Origin: Ligustrum vulgare
Taxonomy: Eukaryota; Streptophyta; Magnoliopsida; Lamiales; Oleaceae
Reading direction: 5' to 3'
Assembly (NCBI GenBank): GCA_963555705.1
Contig: OY743168.1
Coordinates: forward strand, 100,023,925 to 100,087,924
DNA: 64,000 bases
Below the pieces are notes generated by a model. That model was not told the DNA's origin. It searched no databases and saw only the letters and a program-made list of their open reading frames with translations. The position numbers were made by a program, and so were the translations under genes. Positions 12,701-24,700 of this stretch are shown one piece after another (positions within the stretch are counted from its first letter, which is position 1; the number at the start of each line of letters is the position of its first letter).

Positions 12701-15700
12701 TCATGACCGAAATCCTTACGGTTTATTTTGAATTTCTTCAGGCTGAGAAAGTGGTTGCATCATCACTGGCTTTGCTAACAGGCTTGAGATTGAATACGAT
12801 TTGTGAAGATTCAGTCCCTGAGTTTCAGCAGGCAATATATTCTCAAATTGGCATTGAGTTCTTATAATTAAACTGCCTTCCGATAATCATGCCATTCTTG
12901 TTCATTGGGATCTGCAATTTTGGTGGATTATACATCATCTAATATGTGATTCAATAATTACCCTGTGACCTTTGTTAACACCAAAAACTTTCTGCTTTAT
13001 TGCACTGAGCTTGATTGGAGTAGTTGCATGGTTGTAAAAAATTTCAAGGAATATGTTGAAGTCAATATTTAGTTTTCATATACAGTGGCGGACACAGACA
13101 TTTTAAGTTAGAGGGTCAGAATACGATTCAAATTTTTTTTGACATCATATGTAACGACTTAAAAAAAATGATGTTATATCCATATAAAGTCTCCTAATAA
13201 ACTGATAAAATTATGTTGAGAAATTTATCGTGTGAAAATAATAAACGTCAATGAAATAATTGATAAAAAAAAAATTATAAAGAAAATACAAGTTAAACAT
13301 TCATTTTAGATACAATTTTAATTATTTTTTAGAATAATGCTATATCTCAAGGTTGAGATATATCTCAACCCAGTTGGCACTCTCTCATTGAAAATTGAAG
13401 AGGTGACTTGTGCATGTGCATATGGGCACCTCCCCATTCTCCAATGAATGTTTGTCAATTGAGTTGAGATTGATCTCAACTTTGAGATAAATAACATTAC
13501 TCTATTTTTTATGTCCGTTTGGACATTTGATATGTCTATGATTGAGTTTTCGAAACCAACTTCAAGATAACGTAGGCGATTCATGGATTCGACTAGCTTA
13601 CTATCATAGGAAAATTTTAAAGTTAGGTCATTATCGAAATCTTGAAACTTTAGGTTGGAACTTTCTACTTTGAAGCATCATAACTTTTGTTAAGATTGAT
13701 TGTTTCACGTACCTTCAATAATAATGGAAGTTAGGCTGCGAGCACTTTGAAATGATACCAAGAATACAACGTTTCGACTTCGTTTGGTACGTTGTAGTAA
13801 TCCGAAAACTTGAGATTAAAATATGGTAAATCATTGATTTTTTAAATTGAAATTTTGTATGAATTGGTGCCACGTTTGAGACCTATACCTAGGTTAGTAT
13901 AATTCATTCATTTCAAATCATTTCTTAATCTTCAATATAATCATTTTATGCTTGCCACTACCTTCTTGACTAGGAAAATTGGAATTCTTTTTTTTAAAAA
14001 GGTTAAAAGTTGGGGGGCCAATTGACCACCCATGACCCCCCTTGGTTCCGCCAATGTTCATATATGCACACTCAATTTTATTTTGAATAATTGGATTGGT
14101 GGCATGTGCTTTTTCACTATCCAACAAGGAACATCTCACAAGTATTAAGTTATCCCTAATACTTTTATATGTATCCTTTTTTGCTCACTTATGAGTGAGT
14201 AGGATAATTTACTGTATCTTGATGTGTTTATCTCATTTTTCTTCAGTGTCCTCTGCTTAACATAAGCTATTGTCCTCCATCAGAGGCTAATTTGATTGAT
14301 GAGAAAAGCTTGGTAACATATATTTCTACTTCTCTTTTGTGTATATTATAATTTGCTTTTGTGAAAAGATATTTCTTTTCATGAGTTTTTTTCCTTCTTC
14401 CCTTAGCTATGACCTTTTAATGATTTTCTATATATCAGATCATAATTGCTTATAATGCTCTTGGATGGAAAAGAAAGGAGGTCATCCGAATTCCTGTGAG
14501 TACTCTAGCCTATTCCTTTATCTATGTAAAGATTTTATACATTACCCACAAAAAGTTAATATAAGATGTTTCAAAAGAGTTCCATGTTTCAGAGCATTAA
14601 TTGATGTATTTGATGATATGGAGATTGACACGCAACTATTTGTTGCGTAAACAGCAAAACACTTTGTTAAGATTTATTTGATTCCTTTTAAAAACTAGAA
14701 ATCTAAGCTTGCGTTGCACGTTATATATATGATGAAATGAATCCTTTACTCGTTCAATTAGAAGTCTTGATTCAATTCAGAAATTATATTTTGCATTCAT
14801 AATTCAACCTTTTAGTTTCTAAGATTTTAACGTATTTTTTCATCAAGGTAAAAGATTGAACTAAGAAGCATGGTTATGGATATGTGATTTAGATATGATA
14901 CAAATATGCCGATATGAATTTTTTTGAAAAAATTAGGATACGTCGACACATTTTATAAAATTCAACATAATTTCATTAATATAAAAATAATTAATACAGA
15001 AGCATGTTATCAAAACAAAATAAAATACTAAAGCACTATATCTTGATCATTAACTGTCGAAACTTCATTTTCTTCAACATCAATTTTTTCATTGTCATTA
15101 AAAATAATATTCTCGAACTCAGACTCATTTAATGATAGATTAGCAATATCAAGCAGTCCAACACCTTCAAGAGTATCAAATGAGTCTTCGATAATGTCCC
15201 ACATTTTGGATTAGCCTTTTGAACAAAGATCTATTTTCTTGATAAAACGATTATACTATTGTGCATTTCCAATGAAAGTCTCTTTGTTAATTTTAAAACT
15301 CTAATCGTGTATTTTCAATAAATATTATTCATATTCAATAGTTATCAAAATAATTTTAAAATACATATTGGATATGTATTGAAAATTTTAAAATATAAAA
15401 ATATATAAAATAATTAAAAAAAAAGTATTTATTACTTATCGGAAGGTATTAGAACTTGGATACAGATCGGGTACCTAACGAGTTTACAAGTATCCGTGCT
15501 TCTTGGGGATTAGATACTAAACAAAAAAATTATGATTGTGTAAATTATTTCATGTTATGCATGGTGTAAAACAAAACCAACTTTAAATGCAAGAAAATTA
15601 TTACAAACAGTAATAGGAGCTTTCTGTGGACAATATTAGGACATCACGTATAATAAGACAATAATTATATAATAATAAAATTACATACTTTGTAAAAAAT

Positions 15701-18700
15701 TAAAAATCCTTTTTCATTGCACCGATTCATATTGATTAGCCATTGAAGGGAGAGAAAATTCTTAAATTCTTTTTTATTTGAAAACTTTTGTTTATGGAAA
15801 GATTGCGACGTTTAACTTTTCAATTGATGGATTGAAAATGAAAATTGTTGAAATCCCTTAATTATAGTAATTGATTATGATCAGTGTGTAAATATAGGTT
15901 TTCCTTATTTTGCCTAGATTTGATTGTAAGAGATTTATTTTCCTTTTTTCGACCTACTCTTGTAACTTATATATTGTAAATACTGATTCAATCAATATAA
16001 GAAAAAAGAAGGAATTTACAAATCCATTCTTTCATCATGGTATCAGAGCCATGACGGAAACATCCACCAAAAGCTCGGTCTTGACAGAAGATACCGATGC
16101 AGAGGTCATTTCGATTATGTCTTCAACTGAAAACTCATCCTTCCCACTCACAATAGAAAAACTTGATGGCAGAAATTATAGAGAATGGGCTCAGTCAATA
16201 AAGCTTTTGATAGATGGAAAAGGAAAATTGGGTTACCTTACGGGAGAAACTAAGAAACCAATCAATGTTACTTCCCTGCAGAAGTGGAAGTCGGATAATT
16301 CAATGGTGACTGCATGGCTCGTTAATTCCATGAAACCCACCATCGGGCGGAGCTTTCTGTTCTTACCCACAGCACAGGACTTATGGGATGCAGTTCGAGA
16401 AACATATTCGGATTTAGAAAATGCCTCTGAAGTCTTTGAAATTAAAACAAAACTATGGCAAATGAAACAAGGAGAAAGAGGCGTTACGGATTATTACATG
16501 GAGATGAACAATCTTTGGCAGGAACTGGATCTAAGTATTGAAGAAAACTGGGAATGCACCGGTGACAGCGTGAAATTCAAAAAAAGGGTTGAAAATGAAC
16601 GAGTTTTTGAATTCTTGGCTGGGTTGAATCGTGAACTGGATGATGTGCGTGGAAGAATCCTTGCTCGTAAACCTCTTCCAACGACTCGTGAAGTATTCTT
16701 AGAAGTCCGGCGAGAAGAGAGCCACCGGAAAGTGATGCTCAATGGAGTTTCCTGCATGAATCATGATGGCCCAGAAGCTTCGGCCATGGCATCGAAGGGC
16801 TTCACGAAAGGAGCAGATGGGAACTACCCTGATCTGGGCTCAAAGACAATGCCAAAGTCATATGGGCCAGTTAATGGGTCAAATGGTGATAATGGGCCTA
16901 TATCTGGGTTTGGGTCATGTGGTTTGAATGGGCCAGGTGGTTTGCTTGAAAAATTTAATAATGGGCAGGCCCACAAAGAAAAAGGCCATGGTGTGAACAT
17001 TGTCGTAAACCCGGACACAAAATTAGTGAATGTTGGGATCTACACGGAAAGCCACCGAATTGGAAATCAAAACAAAGTCGGGCTCGTGGATATCAAGCCT
17101 CAGTTGAAGATCAAATCAATGGCTCATCTAGTCAACAACAAATGGAGCAGCTCTACAAAATAATGGCCAACCTCCAGAACCCCAGTCAGTCTTCCAACAT
17201 TGTACCTTCTAGCTCATTGGCCCACAAAGGTATAATTTTAAAGGCCCTTAGTGCAGTTCAAATAAAAACACCTTGGATTATTGACTCGGGTGCATCTGAC
17301 CATATGACGGGTAGTCACTATAATTTTAATCTTATTTACCTAATGTTGGCAACCAAAAAATTCAAATTGCAGATGGGTCCCTTTCATCTATTGCAGGAAA
17401 AGGGACGGTCCAAATTTCTGATGACGTGACCTTAAAATCCGTCCTCCATGTCCCTAAACTATCTTGTAATTTGTTATCTATTAGCCAGTTAACAAAACAA
17501 TCAAATTGCTCTGCTCATTTTTTCCGTGACTATTGCGTATTTCAGGACCTATCATCGGGGAAGACGATTGGCAGTGCTAAGGAACGTGAGGGACTCTACT
17601 ATCTTGAAGAGGCAGACACGAGTAGACAAACTCAGATTTCAATTTGCAATTCAGCAATCAACCCTAAAAATAGTGAGCTTATGTTATGGCACACTAGACT
17701 AGGTCACCCTAATTTTCAGTATCTATGTATGTTATTTCCTTCTCTTTGTTCCAATAAAAGTGAGGTTGTCTTGCAATGTGAAATTTGTCAACTTGCTAAG
17801 CATCAACGTACTATTTTTTCACCATCAACATACCAACCATCTAAACCTTTCTCTATTATACATAGCGATGTATGGGGCCCATCCCGTGTACTTTCTCGAA
17901 ACCAAAAGAAATGGTTTGTCACATTTATCGACGACCACACAAGGGTCTGTTGGGTTTATCTACTAAAAGAAAAGACCGAAGTTCAGGATGTATTCAAAAA
18001 TTTCCATTCTTTAATACAAACACAATTTCAAACTCAAATTCAAATCCTTCGTAGTGACAATGGGACAGAATATTTCAACTCTACTCTAGGAGATTATCTG
18101 AAGAAAAACGGTATAATCCACCAAAGTTCATATGTCAATTCCCCACAACAAAATGGTATTGCCGAACGTAAAAATAGACATCTCCTCGAAGTAGCCAGAG
18201 CCCTAATGTTCACTACAAAAATGCCCAAAGTATTCTGGGGAGATGCTATCCTTACTTCTGCATATCTAATCAACCGAATGTCTAGTAGAGTTCTCTCATA
18301 TAAAACCCCTATTCATGTACTACAAACCTTTTTTCCTAGGGTCCGACTGCACTCTTCTCTCCCTCCAAAAGTATTTGGTTGTACTACCTTTGTACATAAT
18401 CATTCCCCAGGTCGCAGTAAATTGGACCCTTGTGCTATCAAATGTGTCTTCATTGGGTACTCACCCACACAAAAAGGGTACACATGTTACAATCCAACCA
18501 CGAAAAGGGTATATACAAGTCTTGATGTCACATTCTTTGAACATGATTCTTACTTCCAAGAAACTTCTCTTCAGGGGGAGAACAAGAGTGAAGATCGTTT
18601 CACACACTTCGACATGCTCGAACCCCATCCTAATAGCCCTAGCTCGTCACACCCAGAATTAGGAATGGAAAAACAAAATGACAAGGAAATACGTGTCTAT

Positions 18701-21700
18701 TCAGGAGACCAAAATCAAGGGACCAAGAGGACCTCACCTCTAAAGCACTGCCAAAATCAGATCCGGTAATAGCTCCTACTCCCATTGAGTCATCTAAAGG
18801 TAATCCAACTCCTCAAGACATTGATCTACCTATTGCACTCAGAAAGACACCTCGTTCTTGTACACTTCACCCCATCTCCAAATTTGTCTTATAATAATTT
18901 GTCAACTGCATTTCACACATTTGTCTCTAAGCTTGATAGTACTGAAATTCCAAAGAATATAGAGGAGGCATTGGCAATCCCAGAATGGAAAAATGCTGTA
19001 ATGGAAGAACTTAGAGCCTTGAAAGAAAATGGAACTTGGGAATGGATGGAACTACCAAATGGAAAAAGAACGGTGGGATGCAAATGGGTATTTACAGTGA
19101 AGTATAAAGCCGACGGAACCATTGAACGATATAAGGCACGTCTGGTAGCAAAAGGCTTTACACAAACTATGGAGTTGACTACACAGAGACATTTGCTCCA
19201 GTAGCAAAATTAAACACAGATCGGGTACTCCTGTCATTGGCAACTAATTTGGACTGACCTCTTCAGCAACTTGACATAAAAAATGCCTTTCTGAATGGTG
19301 ATTTGGAAGAAGTGTATATGGAAGCACCACTAGGATTTGGTAATAGTAGGAAAGTCTGTAAGCTAAGAAAATCACTTTATGGCCTTAAGCAGTCTCCGAG
19401 AGCTTGGTTTGACACATTTACTAAGGTGATTAAAGGGCAAGGATATCAACAAGGGCATTCATACCATACAATGTTCTTCAAGATAGCAGATAATGGAACC
19501 AGAACCATTCTGATTGTATATGTGGATGACATAATCCTCACAGGGGACAATTCGACATAAATGGAAAGATTAAAGTCTAGTCTTGCAAAAGAGTTCGAAA
19601 TAAAAGATCTGGGACAGATGAGATATTTCCTGGGAATGGAAGTTGCTAGGTCAAGAAAAGGAATTAGTGTCTCTCAGAGAAAGTACATTCTTGATCTCTT
19701 AGAAGAAACTGGCATGCTTGGATGTAAACCAAGTGATACCCCAATTGATATGGGGAAAAGATCAGAAAGTGATGGAGAAATCGTTGACAGAGATAGATAT
19801 CAGAGACTAGTTGGTAAACTCATCTATTTATCACATACTAGACCCGATATTGCATTTGCTGTTAGTGTAGTAAGTCAACACATGCATTCACCAAAGGAAA
19901 ATCACATGGAAGCAGTATACAAGATCCTCAGATTTCTCAAAGGATCTCCTGGAAAAGGGTTACTTTTTAAGAAAAGTGAAAGCAAGGAAGTAGAAGTATT
20001 CAAAGATGCAGATTGGACAGGTGCCATTGAGGATAGGAGATCGACAACCGGATACTGTACATTTGTGTGGGGGCAACTTAGTAACTTGGAGGAGCAAAAA
20101 ATAGAATGTAGTAGCCCGTAGTAGTGTTGAGGCTGAATTTAGGGCTATCGCACAAGGAATTTGCGAAGCACTATGGATAAAAAACTTCTTGAAGAATTAC
20201 GAGTCACAACAAAACCACCTATTAAGATGAATTGTGACAACAAGGCAGCAATCAACATTTCTCTTAATCCAGTACAGCACGATCGAACTAAGCATGTAGA
20301 AGTGGATAGACACTTCATAAAAGGAAAGGTAGAGATGGGGATTATTTGTATGACTTATGTTCCTACCAAGGAACAGACCGCAGACATTTTCACTAAAGGG
20401 CTTCCACGAAAAACATTTGATGATCTTATGTGCAAGTTGGACATGATCAACATCTATGATCCAACTTGACGGGGAGTGTTGAAATCCCTTAATTATAGTA
20501 ATTGATTATGATCAGTGTGTAAATATAGGTTTTCCTTATTTTGTCTAGATTTGATTGTAGGAGATTTATTTTCCTTTTTTAGACCTACTCTTGTAACTTA
20601 TATATTGTAAATACTGATTCAATCAATATAAGAAAAAAGAAGGAATTTACAAATCCATTCTTTCATCAAAAATGCATTTATTTTGGATTATTATATATTA
20701 TTATTTTTCCAGTTAAAACTATTAATTGGGTAACATAAACAATATATTAATAGAATAACATCGTATATGAATTAATTTTATTGCATTTCACATATGTCTG
20801 TCCATCTTACATGTTTCCTACGCGTTTTCATACTTTGAAAATGACATATAACATTATTATCAATTTGATCAAATATATCCTTCTCGATATATACAATCAA
20901 ACTATAACTCAACCATAGATATGTAATCCGATTGCACAGTCGAGTCTTAGCAAGATTCATTGATGAAAATACTCTCTGCCGTGTAGCAGTTGCAACTGGA
21001 AGAATTAATGTCAATGTCATAAGTATATAGTGTAATGGATAAACTTCATGTTTTTCTTCAACACCAACTTTTGTGCAAGATCACTAAGACTTTAATATCC
21101 ACTAAAATCTTCATCAATGCGCATATCCAAAATATAAATTTCGAGTTGTTCATCAAGTACCAAGAGATTTGTTCGTGAAAAATCATCGGGGATAATATTC
21201 ACCAAGTTGAATTAATCTTCTTTTGTCAAAACTACAAAATGAATCATTTGGACACAAACATGCCACACAGACATAAGTTACTATTAACCTCAGAAAACGA
21301 TCATTCAATTCTTGAAGTTGCATATCAATGACATAAAAGAAATCAATGCGCAAATGATACAAATTTGTCATTTATGGGTTTTTAAGCCTTGAACGACCTG
21401 GGGATATATAAATATCATTCAAGTTAGGAACAACAATATTATGTATCTGACAGAAAGAGCTAATCGTTTCCAAAAAAAGAATCCCATCCGTTGTCCCTCA
21501 TTTCTTGGAGTCGTGCTTTACAAATTTTCACTAATTTCATAGCATTGACAATATATTGATTCTTCTTTTGTAATGCCTTTGACTTGTTGTCTGAAATTCC
21601 TAAGATTTTTTTCATGAGATGTAGTCTGAAGGCAAAGTTAAATGTTTGTATCAAACTCATCAAATTAAGTGCTTCACCTCATTTTCTAGCACTTGGAACA

Positions 21701-24700
21701 TCATTAGCAATCATATCAATGACATCAATTATAGATGAAAACATAACAATCAAGCTAAGCACAAAACTATAGGGAGAACCCCCCGATGTGTATTACTTGC
21801 ACGCTTAAGTGTAGTTTCTTGATTAAGCCACGTTCACTTGATATTTCATCGTGATTAAGAGCTTCCAGAACTTTGAGTCTTTGTTTCTCACAAAGATCAC
21901 AATGTTTAGTTGATCCCTATTGTTAGCTTAGTGGTACCAGGAGTGTCCCAAGAATCCTCATATCAAGAGGTATTGGGTTCAAGTCCTCCTGGGGACGCGT
22001 CCACTTCAAGTGGAACAAACCCACTTCACAGTGAACAATTCGTGTATTGATAGGTCCGTAGCACCTCCGGGATGGATTCAATCGTCAACACTTGTGTTGC
22101 TCCCACTCTTCATCATAGCCGGCGTACCTGTGTTGACACGTCACGGGTACGGGTATGGGATTCGGGGTGGGTACTTGAGGGAAAAGCTGGACACGACAGC
22201 TTTGGAGGAAAAAAGCAGCATAGGAGAAGGTGCCGTAGAAGAAGCCACGTTTGAGAAGTGACACGTCGAAGAAGTGACGCGTCGGAGAAGTTGCGACCGG
22301 AGCAGCGTCTGAACTGTGATCTCTCTTCCATTTCGGCCGACCGTGTGATTTTGTTTACGCTTTCTGTATAGTTTATGTATTTTATGTGCATTATTAAATT
22401 AATAGAGTTAGGAGGGAGGAGATGGGTCATGGTTGGGTGGGTTGTTGTATTAGTAATGGGCTTGGACTCTAAGTCTTGTATTTATATTATAAGGTCCAAA
22501 ATTGAAGTTATGCATTTCAATAATATTGAATAATTATCTGTTTTCTTAATTTATTCTTATTTTTTTTTGCTTGTCATGTTATTTTATACATTCTACAATT
22601 TGTAATTTAATTTTGATTTTAATTTTAATTTTAACACGTGAAATTTCTGAAAAAATAAAAATTAATGTTTGAAAAATCGTGTCCACCTACCCGTGTCCAA
22701 AATTTGGACTCTTTTTAACAGTGTCACTGTATCCTAGATTTTGGGAAAATAAGGATCTGACATTAGGATCTGTACCCGATACTCGTACCTGAGTCCAAGC
22801 GTCATAGGTTGAACCTCCAACAACATTTACAACCTTATCCACCAAATCAAAGAATGCATTGATCTCCACATGCTTGTTTGCCACTCCTACGAGAGCTAGT
22901 TGATGAGTAAAGCAATGAATGTAGAAAGCACTTGGGGTCTCTTTCAAAATAAGCGCTTTCAGACCATTAAACTCTCCTTACATATTACTAGTCCCATCAT
23001 AGCCTTGATCTCTCAATCTAGATATACTTAAATTATATCTAGAGAACATACGATCAATAGCAACCATAAGTGAGAGAGCCGTCGTGCTCGAAACATGCTA
23101 AATACCTACAAACCGTTCAACTACACAACCATTTTTGTCTACATGACGCAAAACAGTGGACATTTGCTCTTTAACTAAGATGTCACGGGATTCATCCACA
23201 AGAACATAAAATAAATCACCACCAATATTGTTCATAATAACATTGGTAGTTTCAAAGGAAGCAGCACTTACAATATCTTTTTGAATGGTAGGTGATGTTA
23301 ACTTATTATTTTCTGGAGCATTTTTCAATGCAACAACATTAATCTCATCATTGTGATCATACAACCACTTCAATAGCTCAAAAAAAACTCCTTTAATTCT
23401 TTGAACCTTTAACTTCATAATGTCCTCGAAATGCTAACCCTTGACGTAGAAGGAATTTAGCACAATCTATTGATGCACCCAAACGAATTTTGTAGTCATT
23501 CCGTTCTTGTTCTAATTTCTTCAAAAAAATTGATGAAATACTTTTCTTTTGATTCATGAAGCCTTCACAACGAATAAGTGCTTTATTGTGCAGCATCTTT
23601 TTCTATGCCATATTCTAATCAAGAAGGTAATTTGTTAAACCAAGATGGTTGAAAACGTCTCAATCCTTATTTTCCAAATTGTTTTTGTCGAAAATCACAT
23701 TTGAGAGGCTGACAGGGACCTAACTGCAAGTATGCTTTTTGAATCATATCCCGATCATTAACGTTGTATTCTATTATCGGAATTCGTAATCAAGATTTGT
23801 TGGAAGTTGTGCAACATCATTCTTATCCAGAATATCCCTTTAATCTTGAATGGCCGTACTAACATTAATACTACGCTCTTCACTAGATAACAAAGCTTTC
23901 CTTTTTAAATATTTGTCTATAATTCAATAACTGTGATAAGACGTCAAGCAACATAAAACATCAAAGTTTGTGGCTTATGAGAGAACAAAACAAAGCAAAA
24001 TCATCTTCACAATAACAAGATAGAACAATGGAAGAAAATCTTGGGCATCAACAAATACAATCAATGAGTCTGATGATTTAAAATATCCTGGCAAGACAAA
24101 CAGTCAACTTAAATCTAATGAATGATATGCAAAAAACAATGCAATAAGTCAGTAACATTAAATTTTTCAATCCATCAAACAAAAGTTTATGGTTTCTAAC
24201 TATGCCCTAAGCGTAAAAATTAAAATTACCTAACAGAGGTGAAAGAGGCTAGGAGCGAGACTGCACTGCACTGCAGTGGTTGTGGCAGAGGCGGATCTGT
24301 GCAGGCCGACTTCAGGCTTGTGCGGTCAGGGGCGAGAGACTGGAGTGAGGGAGAGGCAGGAGTAGGAAGAATTTTGAGGATTTGGGGTTTAGATTTATGA
24401 GGGTAGTACTTGGTAAGGATTGGATTTGGCTGGCATTTTTTGATGGGCCAATTCATTAATTTGATTTGGGCCGAATATTGCTAGGGCATTTGACCTACCT
24501 TGCCCATGAATAAATCCGCCCCTGATTAGCAACACTACATTTATCGCTTTACGACGGGGATATTGAGTTAAGAAGTTTTCTATTAACATTACTTAGATTG
24601 TCAAAAATGATTCATATATTGAGAAAAAAAGCATTTAATCTTTTAGGAATGAAGTTCTTGTTGTTTGTATTATATGCAACGATTGTTATTGATTTGTATT

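Larger units (their letters stand above)
12832..14246 (+). other. Intron 12 with GC-AG splice sites, enlarged by a transposon
   Basis: The exons join as [14 protein letters not shown], which needs the donor CAG/GCAATA. This is a weaker GC donor than that of intron 2. The intron carries the 974-bp element at 13083-14056; without it the intron would be about 430 bp. Confidence 0.7.
9745..14495 (+). other. Mannosidase exons 1-14: leader, catalytic domain, three-helix middle domain
   Basis: These exons encode residues 1-510. Exon 1 holds the leader and the zinc motif HSHDDVGW. Exon 4 holds the nucleophile motif WQIDPFGHS. Exon 5 holds [12 protein letters not shown]. Exon 11 holds HHDAVSGT. Introns 1-11 are 73-340 bp. 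Intron 2 uses donor ATG/GCAAGT at 10119 and intron 12 uses CAG/GCAATA at 12832; all others here start GT. Intron 12 (1415 bp) is enlarged by a hAT-type insertion. Exon 14 ends at KEVIRIP before the 10.3-kb intron 14. Confidence 0.93.
15846..20668 (+). mobile_element. Ty1/copia LTR retrotransposon in intron 14
   Basis: A 4823-bp element in the same direction as the mannosidase gene. It has 192-bp LTRs (TGTTG...CATCA), initiator-tRNA-Met primer site, gag, protease, integrase, RT, RNase H, and purine tract GGGGAG directly before the 3' LTR. The flanks carry the 5-bp target duplication AAAAT (15841-15845 and 20669-20673). The LTRs differ at 3 of 192 positions, so insertion is fairly recent. Despite that, gag-pol needs several frame changes and has stops, so it is not autonomous now. 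Confidence 0.95.
20771..23900 (-). pseudogene. hAT transposase, TTF zinc finger/DUF4371 type, decayed
   Basis: Read on the minus strand. About 23850-23600 shows a TTF-type zinc finger region ([28 protein letters not shown]). 23596-23098 holds the DUF4371 segment ([41 protein letters not shown]). 22947-22810 has [15 protein letters not shown]. After an insertion, 21910-21460 and 21371-21183 continue the domain ([26 protein letters not shown]). 21020-20778 is the hAT dimerisation region ([18 protein letters not shown]). Stops and shifts occur throughout. The 5' inverted terminus is at 24511-24524; the other terminus is not found and may lie beyond the Copia insertion. Confidence 0.85.

Noticed and set aside
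15138..15145. ATTAGCAA as the second target copy of the TTF-type hAT element
   Set aside because: No inverted terminus lies next to it; the match is probably chance.
15910..16050. Upstream ATG giving a longer Copia gag
   Set aside because: It lies in the LTR and reads through the primer-binding site; the ATG at 16051 is the usual position.
21917..22000. A functional tRNA gene
   Set aside because: A and B boxes are present, but no acceptor stem or full cloverleaf could be formed by eye; a SINE head fits better.
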